From positions 868,001 through 932,000 of the forward strand of contig CP065012.1 in the NCBI GenBank assembly GCA_016699815.1: a stretch of 64,000 nucleotides of DNA, written 5' to 3'. Origin of the DNA: Chitinophagaceae bacterium. Its GTDB lineage: Bacteria > Bacteroidota > Bacteroidia > Chitinophagales > Chitinophagaceae. The notes below the pieces were generated by a model that worked only from the letters and a program-made list of their open reading frames with translations, did no database searches and was not told the DNA's origin. This document shows, piece by piece, positions 54,531 to 61,525 of this stretch; within the stretch, counting starts at the first letter, position 1; the number at the start of each line of letters is the position of its first letter. Both the position numbers and the translations under genes were made by a program.

Positions 54531-57122
54531 ATGAAATCCTTATTTACCATGCTCTCCATAAGCCGGTTATTGCCATTTATACTTTCTGTTTTGTGTTTTC
54601 AATTATGCATTGCCCAAATGGCACATGAAAATATACCAGTAACAAATGGCCGGGTATCATCGCTGGTACGAGATGGGAATACAATTTACATTGGAGGAAA
54701 TTTTACCGGGCTAGGTCCAAATGTTCCTAAGGGTTCTTCAATAAGCACAACAACAGGGTTGCCGAACCTTAATTATGTAAAACCCAATGATTATGTGAAT
54801 ACGGTAGTTTCTGATGGTGCCGGTGGCTGGTATATTGGTGGGGAGTTTACACAAGTTGGTGCTGTTGCCAGAAACTATATAGCCAAAATTAATGCAGATG
54901 GCAGCCTGAATAGTTGGAATCCCGGAGCCGATGGATATATCAATACATTGGCATTGAGCGGAAATACCTTGTATGTAGGAGGAAATTTTTCAAATATTGG
55001 AGGGCAGCCCAGAAACAGTTTAGCTTCATTTAATACCACTACAGGTGCATTAAATTCCTGGAATCCCGATGCGCCGAATGGCGATATCACTACCATTGCT
55101 ATAGACGGAGGCAAGGTTTATTTTGGAGGAAATTTTTCAATGATTGGTTCTGAATTCAGATATAATATTGCTGCACTTGATGCTTCAACAGGAAGCGTTA
55201 CCACATGGGCGCCCGATGCAGATGGAGGGGTTACTAAAATACTGATAAATGGAGGTGTTGCGTATGTGGGAGGGTCATTTACTTTACTGGGCGGCCAGGC
55301 TAGAAATAATATAGGAGCTATAAGCACAACTACCGGATTTGCTACTTCATGGGATCCGGATGCAGATGAACTCGTCATTACTATGGCAATTTCAGGCACC
55401 ACGTTGTATGTGGGTGGTGAATTTACAACTATAGGCGGAGCATCAAGAGACGGCGGTATTGCTGCACTTAGCCTTAGTACAGGAAATGCTACATCCTGGA
55501 ATGCTCTTGGCCCTACAGGAGGTATTGTGGAATCTTTAGTGGTTTCTGGTGGTTTATTGTATACTGGAGGTTATTTTGGATTTATTGGTGGGCAGCCCCG
55601 GCTTAATTTGGTTGCATTAGATTTAACTACCGGGCTTGCCAATTCATGGGATCCGAGCATTGGTGGTGGTGGTGTAATTTGTTTAGCTACGGATGGTAGT
55701 GGGAATATCTATGCAGGCGGAGATTTTATTTCCGTTGGTTGGTCAAAGCGAAAATTCATTGCAGCATTTAATGCTACAACCGGACAGGTAACCTCATGGG
55801 CGCCGGAAGCAAGTAATATTGTTGAGGAACTTGCTTTCTTTAATAATACTGTTTATGCCGGAGGCAATTTTTCCAGCATTGGCGGCCAAAGTAGAAACAG
55901 AATTGCAGGATTAAACACAACCAATGGTAATGCCACTACTTTTAATCCAAATCCATCTGCCTTCGCCCATATTGGAGACATTGTTGCGGCCAATAATCTA
56001 ATTTATGTTGGTGGAAATTTTACCAGTATAGGTGGGCAATCCAAAAATAACCTGGCAGCACTCGATCCAACAACAGGTAATGCTACTACCTGGAATCCTA
56101 ATCCAAGCTCACAGGTAGATGCCATTGCAATAAAAGACAATACGGCCTATATCGGGGGATATTTTACTTCTATAGGTTCCGATTCCAGGTATCATATTGG
56201 TGCCGTTGATTTAAACACAGGGTTGGCTACTTCCTGGAATCCCGGTGTGGGTACAAATGAAAATATCTATTGCCTGGATGTAAATGGCAATACCTTATAT
56301 ATTGGTGGACACTTTAATACCATCAATAGTCAAACAAGAAATAATATTGCAGCATTTGATGTAACTACAGGAATGCTTACTGCTTGGGACCCCAATGCAA
56401 GTAACTCGGTATATACCTTTGGTTTTAATAGCAGCATGGTTTATGCAGGTGGGCAGTTTTTAACTATTGGCGGTCAAACCAGAAATTACATCGCTGCACT
56501 TGACCCAACCAGTGGCAACGCTACATCATGGAATCCATTACTTAACGACATTGTTGAAGCACTTGGAGTGGATAACCATATAGTTTATGCAGGAGGAAAT
56601 TTTAAAATTGTTAATGGAGCAGCACGAAATCATTTAGCTGCAATTGACGATAATATTGTTGTACCCGTAACAATGAAGGATTTCACCGCCTCAATTTCAA
56701 ATGGCCAATTGTTTGTATCCTGGACAACAAATACTGAAAATAACAATAGCTATTTTGATATTGAAATTTCCGCCGATGGTAAAAATTTCAAAAAAGCAGG
56801 TACCGTGTTATCAAAAGCCCCAGCTGGTTATTCTTCTTCTCCATTAAAATATACTTGTTCTATGCCACTAAATAAAATCCTGCTTTTGGGATTGGGGGGC
56901 ATGTTTACTTTATTGCTTTTACCGATGTTTAAAAATAAATCGAGGAAATACATTGTTGGAGCTACGGTAATTTTCAGTGGTCTTTTTATTTTTAATAGTG
57001 GTTGTAAAAAGATGGATTTGTCTGCAGATGATACTGGCAAAAAGTTATTTGTTCGTATCGTTCAGGTTGACAAAGATGGAATAAGGTCTGCATCAAAAGT
57101 TGTAATGATAAATTACAAATAA
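54531..57122 (+). CDS. Large exported repeat protein with 14 propeller-like repeats and a split Fn3-like C-terminus
   Basis: An 863-residue protein. Signal peptide ends near CIAQ (residue 29). Fourteen repeats of about 45 residues follow (about 35-705), each with a strand of the type LYVGGNFTSIGGQSRNN followed by LAALDPTTGNATSWNP; this is the pattern of delta-60/DUF5122-like propeller repeats, and 14 blades could form one or two beta-propellers. A C-terminal Fn3-like domain starts at about 705 (VPVTMKDFTASI, FDIEISADGKNF). It is interrupted by two hydrophobic helices (about 780-800 and 804-823) ending in SGCKK, after which LFVRIVQVDKDGIRSASKVV completes the domain. No standard type IX sorting domain is seen. 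Function unknown; a cell-surface role is likely. Confidence 0.85.
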   Translation: MKSLFTMLSISRLLPFILSVLCFQLCIAQMAHENIPVTNGRVSSLVRDGNTIYIGGNFTGLGPNVPKGSSISTTTGLPNLNYVKPNDYVNTVVSDGAGGWYIGGEFTQVGAVARNYIAKINADGSLNSWNPGADGYINTLALSGNTLYVGGNFSNIGGQPRNSLASFNTTTGALNSWNPDAPNGDITTIAIDGGKVYFGGNFSMIGSEFRYNIAALDASTGSVTTWAPDADGGVTKILINGGVAYVGGSFTLLGGQARNNIGAISTTTGFATSWDPDADELVITMAISGTTLYVGGEFTTIGGASRDGGIAALSLSTGNATSWNALGPTGGIVESLVVSGGLLYTGGYFGFIGGQPRLNLVALDLTTGLANSWDPSIGGGGVICLATDGSGNIYAGGDFISVGWSKRKFIAAFNATTGQVTSWAPEASNIVEELAFFNNTVYAGGNFSSIGGQSRNRIAGLNTTNGNATTFNPNPSAFAHIGDIVAANNLIYVGGNFTSIGGQSKNNLAALDPTTGNATTWNPNPSSQVDAIAIKDNTAYIGGYFTSIGSDSRYHIGAVDLNTGLATSWNPGVGTNENIYCLDVNGNTLYIGGHFNTINSQTRNNIAAFDVTTGMLTAWDPNASNSVYTFGFNSSMVYAGGQFLTIGGQTRNYIAALDPTSGNATSWNPLLNDIVEALGVDNHIVYAGGNFKIVNGAARNHLAAIDDNIVVPVTMKDFTASISNGQLFVSWTTNTENNNSYFDIEISADGKNFKKAGTVLSKAPAGYSSSPLKYTCSMPLNKILLLGLGGMFTLLLLPMFKNKSRKYIVGATVIFSGLFIFNSGCKKMDLSADDTGKKLFVRIVQVDKDGIRSASKVVMINYK

Positions 57123-57365
57123 TATAAGACAGGCAGCTTCAGATAGTAAGGTTTGTAATAATTTGTAACCACTACTATTATTGCACTTAACCATATTTTA
57201 TAAAGCGCATAGAATGCAAGATGAAACCGAAGCTATCTAAACTGGCAGTTTCTTTTTATTTTACATTTTGAGATTTAAAAAAGTGATGCATTGGCGTGCC
57301 CCATTCTCCTCAATAAATGTATTTAAGATTTACAAAAAAAAATCTCGTAACCATCGGATTTATTT

Positions 57366-57418
57366 ACGAACCAGGACTCGAACCCGTCTCGGCTCAGCCA
57401 GGACCGTTACAGGGCATT
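57366..57418 (-). other. tRNA-Asp-like relic A
   Basis: Read on the minus strand: ATGCCCTGTAACGG resembles the anticodon arm of the nearby tRNA-Asp (CTGCCCTGTCACGG), then a 17-nt GC palindrome TCCTGGCTGAGCCGAGA, then a T arm ACGGGTTCGAGTCCTG. No acceptor 5' half or D arm is present, so it cannot be a working tRNA. It touches the end of the GIY-YIG relic. Confidence 0.65.
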
Positions 57419-57683
57419 ATTCTTTATTGAGTAAATTTTGTGGCAGTAAGCAAAGCCACTCAAAGAATCCAGCTTTACGCCGCTTCAATTTTTTTTCTCT
57501 AATAAGCATCTCCTATTTATCAGGCTTTTCTTCATCATAAATTAATTTCCAAGGAACTTTGGCAGATATGTACCTGCTTTTGCCTGCATTTTGGTAATTA
57601 AGTCTTTGCAAATAATTTTCGATAGAACCTTTGTAATAGGTTCCATCCTGAAGGCATTTAATAATATAAACAAAAAAGGGCAT
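57417..57683 (-). pseudogene. Broken GIY-YIG nuclease gene downstream of tRNA-Asp
   Basis: In one minus-strand frame of 89 codons from ATG 57683: MPFFVYIIKCLQDGTYYKGS, IENYLQRLNYQNAGKSRYIS, AKVPWKLIYDEEKPDK, then TAG (codon 57), then EMLIREKKLKRRKAGF, FEWLCLLPQNLLNKE and TAA at 57419-57417. This is the short UPF0213/GIY-YIG layout (YIL/YIIK, YYxGS, GKSRY, KxPWxLIY, EExxxK, REKxLKR). The GIY-YIG pair reads VYI...YYKG, so a core residue is altered as well. The ATG directly follows the tRNA terminator T-run. Frame and stop are seen; inactivity is inferred. Confidence 0.8.
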
Positions 57684-57687
57684 AAAA

Positions 57688-57707
57688 AATCCCGAAAACT
57701 TCGGGAT
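57688..57707 (-). terminator. Terminator of tRNA-Asp
   Basis: Stem ATCCCGAA / TTCGGGAT followed on the minus strand by six T (57689-57684) and then ATG of the GIY-YIG relic. 7 nt after the tRNA 3' end. Confidence 0.85.
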
Positions 57708-57713
57708 AACTTG

Positions 57714-57787
57714 CGGACCGGACGGGACTCGAACCCGCGACCTCTGCCGTGACAGGGCAGCATTCTAACCAACTGAACTACCGATCC
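57714..57787 (-). tRNA. tRNA-Asp (anticodon GTC)
   Basis: A 74-nt gene. Acceptor GGATCGG pairs with CCGGTCC (one T-G pair), anticodon stem CTGCC/GGCAG with loop CTGTCAC giving anticodon GTC, T arm GCGGG/CCCGT with loop TTCGAGT, discriminator G. CCA is not encoded. It is flanked by two tRNA-Asp-like relics and a GIY-YIG relic. Confidence 0.95.
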
Positions 57788-57820
57788 AACTACTTTTATA
57801 AATAAAAAAAATCTTTTTTA

Positions 57821-57896
57821 TCGAACCCCTCCCGGCTCAGCCGAGACCGTGACAGGGCAGCTTTCTAACCCGGAAATTTTGGGAAACTACCATTCC
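57821..57896 (-). other. tRNA-Asp-like relic C
   Basis: Minus strand: GGAATGGTAGTT resembles the tRNA-Asp acceptor/D start (GGATCGGTAGTT), GGGTTAGAAAGCTGCCCTGT resembles D-loop end plus anticodon arm, then the palindrome TCTCGGCTGAGCCGGGA, then GGGGTTCGA. The 3' strand of the anticodon stem is replaced, the T stem is incomplete and no 3' acceptor half remains. It shares the palindrome with relic A but not with the intact tRNA. Confidence 0.65.
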
Positions 57897-58058
57897 AAAA
57901 AACATTTTTTTTAAACACTATATTCCCTTGTTTTTTGGGGACGGCAAAGATAGGTAAATTTATAATCTCAAAACAAAACTTTTAAAAAAAGCTATGGTTA
58001 CCCTATTTTTACACTTCGGCTCTAAAAGTAAAGTCAATAATTATTGAAATAACTCAAT

Positions 58059-58991
58059 ATGCCAAAATTAGAAAACCGCCAGTTCCTGGATTTTGAAAAA
58101 CCCATTAAAGACCTGTTTGATCAGGTTGAACAACTTAAAATTACCCAGGAAAAAAGCAAAACCGACCTTAGTTCAGGCATTTCGGCGCTTGAAACAAAAA
58201 TATTAGAAGCCAAAAAACAGCTTACCGACAATTTATCTCCCTGGCAAAAAGTACAACTAAGCCGCCACCCCGACAGGCCATATACCTTAAAGTATATTGA
58301 GAAAATGTGCAGCAATTTTGTTGAACTGCATGGAGACAGGAACGTAAAAGATGATAAAGCAATGGTAGGTGGTTTTGCATTACTGGGCGATGAAACGGTT
58401 ATGATTATTGGGCAGCAAAAAGGCCACAATACTAAAACTCGTCAAATACGAAATTTTGGCATGGCCAACCCCGAAGGTTACCGTAAAGCTTTGCGGCTTA
58501 TGAAACTTGCCGAAAAATTTAATAAACCCGTAATTACATTAATTGATACCCCGGGTGCATACCCTGGCCTTGAAGCCGAAGAACGTGGGCAGGGAGAAGC
58601 CATTGCCCGAAATATATATGAAATGCTTAGCCTGAAAGTTCCGGTTATTTGTGCCATTATTGGCGAAGGTGCAAGTGGTGGCGCATTAGGAATTGGCGTA
58701 GGCGATAAAGTAGTAATGCTCGAAAATACATGGTATAGCGTTATTTCACCAGAAAGCTGCAGCAGCATTTTATGGCGCACTTGGGATAAAAAAGAAATTG
58801 CAGCAGAGCAACTTCGCCTTACCGGAGATGACATGATGAAATTTGGCCTTGTAGACGATGTAATTCCCGAACCTTTGGGCGGCGCCCATTGGGATTATGA
58901 TGAAGCCGCCTTTATTTTAAAAAATTATTTACTTGAACAAATACATCAGTTAAAGCAAAAACCCCCGAGCAACGCTTTCAGGAACGTGTAA
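58059..58991 (+). CDS. accA: Acetyl-CoA carboxylase carboxyltransferase subunit alpha
   Basis: A 310-residue subunit that transfers CO2 from biotin to acetyl-CoA, making malonyl-CoA for fatty-acid synthesis. Family motifs: LDFEKPIKDL at the N-terminus, helical region to about 65, LSRHPDRPYTLKYIE, GDRNVKDDKAMVGGFA, GQQKGHNTK, NFGMANPEGYRKALRLM, IDTPGAYPGLEAEERGQGEA and IGEGASGGALGIGVGD, ESCSSILW. Partner accD is not in the window. Convergent with the tRNA-Asp locus is excluded: it runs away from it. Confidence 0.97.
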   Translation: MPKLENRQFLDFEKPIKDLFDQVEQLKITQEKSKTDLSSGISALETKILEAKKQLTDNLSPWQKVQLSRHPDRPYTLKYIEKMCSNFVELHGDRNVKDDKAMVGGFALLGDETVMIIGQQKGHNTKTRQIRNFGMANPEGYRKALRLMKLAEKFNKPVITLIDTPGAYPGLEAEERGQGEAIARNIYEMLSLKVPVICAIIGEGASGGALGIGVGDKVVMLENTWYSVISPESCSSILWRTWDKKEIAAEQLRLTGDDMMKFGLVDDVIPEPLGGAHWDYDEAAFILKNYLLEQIHQLKQKPPSNAFRNV

Positions 58992-59078
58992 CAAAATTTA
59001 ACCGTATGGGATTTTGGGAAGAAACATCCGAACCCGGGGTTATTAATCACAATGCCTGATAGCCGCCCATAAACTTTT

Positions 59079-60047
59079 ATGTTAAGGATTGGAATATTTG
59101 GAGTTGGTCACCTGGGAAAATTTCATTTAAACAACTGGAAAGAAATTGAGCAGGTAACAGTTGTCGGTTTTTTTGACCCCGATGAAACCCATGCAAAATT
59201 AATTGAAGAAAAATACCAGATAAAAAGATATGCAACTGCCGAAATGCTCATGCAGGATTGTGATGCTGTAGATATAGTAGCCCCAACAATTTACCATAAC
59301 GAACTTTGCTCACAGGCAATGAGATTGGGCAAACATGTTTTTGTAGAAAAACCCCTGGCCAATACAATGGATGAAGCAAGGACGTTGGTAAAACTTGCCA
59401 AAGAATCCAATGTAAAATTTCAGGTAGGCCATGTAGAAAGGTTCAATCCCGCTTTTCTTGCCCTACAGGAAAGTGCGTTAAACCCAATGTTTATTGAAGT
59501 ACACCGCCTTGCACAGTTTAATCCCAGAGGCACAGATGTAAGTGTTATACTCGACCTGATGATTCATGATATTGATATTATCCTGCACCTGGTAAAAAGC
59601 CAGGTAAGTTATATTTCGGCAAATGGAGTTGCAGTAATGAGTGACACACCGGATATTGCCAATGTGCGTATTGAATTTAGTAACGGTTGTGTAGCCAACC
59701 TTACCAGCAGCCGCATTTCCATGAAAAAAATGAGAAAAATGCGCTTATTTCAGAAAGACGCTTATATTGGTATTGATTTCCTGGAAAAGAAAACCGAAGT
59801 TATAAAACTCAATGAGCAGGGAGCAAAAAATGTTTTTACATTTGATATTGAAACAAGCAACGGTAAAAAAACAATTGCTATTGCAAATCCACCTGTTAAA
59901 GATACAAATGCCATAAAAATGGAATTAGAAACTTTCAAAAATGCCATCATCAACAATACCGAAACACCTGTAACTATTTTGGATGGATTTGCTGCAATGG
60001 AAGTGGCCCACCAAATTTTGGAGAAAATCAATCAAGGTAAGGCCTGA
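59079..60047 (+). CDS. Gfo/Idh/MocA family oxidoreductase
   Basis: A 322-residue NAD(P)-dependent dehydrogenase. Rossmann motif RIGIFGVGHLGKFH at the N-terminus, EKPLANTMDEA (the conserved EKP) near residue 90, and the substrate-side motif GHVERFNPAF with LMIHDIDI near 160-170. Typical substrates are sugars or nucleotide sugars. It is directly followed by a polyprenyl glycosylphosphotransferase gene (27 nt), so a role in polysaccharide precursor synthesis is likely but not proven. Confidence 0.9.
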   Translation: MLRIGIFGVGHLGKFHLNNWKEIEQVTVVGFFDPDETHAKLIEEKYQIKRYATAEMLMQDCDAVDIVAPTIYHNELCSQAMRLGKHVFVEKPLANTMDEARTLVKLAKESNVKFQVGHVERFNPAFLALQESALNPMFIEVHRLAQFNPRGTDVSVILDLMIHDIDIILHLVKSQVSYISANGVAVMSDTPDIANVRIEFSNGCVANLTSSRISMKKMRKMRLFQKDAYIGIDFLEKKTEVIKLNEQGAKNVFTFDIETSNGKKTIAIANPPVKDTNAIKMELETFKNAIINNTETPVTILDGFAAMEVAHQILEKINQGKA

Positions 60048-60074
60048 TGCAACAAACCCCAAACAATTATCAAT

Positions 60075-61471
60075 TTGAATCAACCCCGTTTACATATCAG
60101 TTGGTATATCCTGGCAGACCTGGTAGTATGTGCGGCAACCTGGCTATTATTCTATTATTTACGCACCCGGATTTATGATTATGAATTTTCTGTTCCACCG
60201 GGCTTTTACCTTGGACTTTTCTTATATACAGCCGGATGGGTTTCTTTGCACTTTTTGAGTGGTGCTTATGCTTCCCTATACCTTAAATCCAGGATTGGTG
60301 AAGCGTTAAAAATTATTTTTGCAAGCGTTTTAGGTTGTACAATACTTTTATTTTTCTTTATTTTAAAAAATCCGCAGGTAGATAACATGCGTTATTATGT
60401 GGAATTTTTAAGCCTACTGTTACCTTTTATAATACTATCGTTATTTGCCTGCAGCTTAATACTTAATTACACAAAAAAACAGTTGCGTAAAAAACAGTAT
60501 ATTTTAATGTTTTGCTGGTAGGATCTGAAAATAAAACCAAACAGTTATATGATTCCTTTACAAATGCAAAAGATAATTCCGGCTATATTTTAACCTCTTT
60601 TCTAAATGTAAACGGGCCATGCAGCGACCCTGCATTAAATCAACTGCAAACGTATAACGGACTTGAATATTTGGATGAAGCCATAAATAAAAATGCCATT
60701 GAAGAAGTAATTATTGCGGTAGAAAAAAAAGAAAGACTGCTCATAGGTGAAATACTCAACCTGTTAAGCGATAAAGAGGTTAATGTAAAAATATCGCCTG
60801 ATATGATTGATATCCTTACTGGTGCTCTTCAAACTACAAATATTTTAGGCGTACCATTAATAGATATACACAGCGGACAGTTACCTGGTTGGCAACAAAA
60901 CTTAAAGCGGTTTGCTGATATTACTGTTGCATTAACCGGCCTTGTAATTATTTCGCCTTTGCTGCTTTTTGCCATGATACGCACCAAATTTTCCTCTGCA
61001 GGCCCTGTATTTTACAAACAGGAAAGACTAGGATTTAAAGGCAAACCATTTACTATGTACAAGCTTCGCAGTATGTACGTAAATGCAGAAGATAACGGAC
61101 CTCAATTGAGTAGCGAAAATGATGAACGCATTACAGCCTGGGGAAGAGTAATGAGAAAGTGGCGACTGGATGAACTACCACAACTTTGGAATATTATTAA
61201 AGGTGAAATGAGCCTTGTAGGTCCAAGGCCGGAAAGAAAATTTTATGTGGACCAGGTGGTAGCCCTGCACCCGGAATATAAATACCTTTTTAAAGTAAAA
61301 CCAGGCATTACCAGTTGGGGCATGGTAAAATTCGGCTACGCTTCAAGCATTGATGAAATTGTTTTACGAATGCCTTTTGATTTACTTTATGTGGAAAATA
61401 TTTCACTTTCGCTCGATTTTACCATCCTGCTTCACTCCGTAAAAATAATTGTATCAGGAAAAGGAAAATAA
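60075..61471 (+). pseudogene. Polyprenyl glycosylphosphotransferase (initiating sugar transferase), split by a one-base frameshift
   Basis: Two reading frames that overlap at 60512-60521 make one protein. Part 1 (TTG 60075 to 60521, 148 aa): HISWYILADLVVCAATWLLF and three further membrane helices. Part 2 (60512-61471, 319 aa): VGSENKTKQLYDSF, a CoA-binding-like domain and a C-terminal bacterial sugar transferase domain with a membrane helix, FYKQERLGFKGKPFTMYKLR, DELPQLWNIIKGEMSLVGPRPE and KPGITSWG. One missing T in TTTT at 60502-60505 would restore QYIFNVLLVGS. The enzyme family starts exopolysaccharide or O-antigen units on undecaprenyl phosphate. Either a sequence error or a real mutation. 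Confidence 0.88.
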
Positions 61472-61525
61472 ACAGAACGATACTTCAGCAAATATTATTT
61501 GCTATTTTTGAAAAAATAATCAGTA

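Noticed and set aside
57542..57772. 76-codon minus frame starting inside tRNA-Asp (MVRMLPCHGRGRGFESRPVR)
   Set aside because: Its first part is a translation of the tRNA itself, an artefact often seen beside tRNA-linked GIY-YIG genes; the real relic is in another frame from 57683.
58992..59078. 17-codon ORF (MGFWEETSEPGVINHNA) between accA and the oxidoreductase gene
   Set aside because: Looks protein-like but is too short to support without conservation data.
60490..60525. Programmed -1 frameshift in the sugar transferase
   Set aside because: The sequence at the junction is not a good slippery heptamer and no strong downstream stem was seen; an indel in the T run is simpler.
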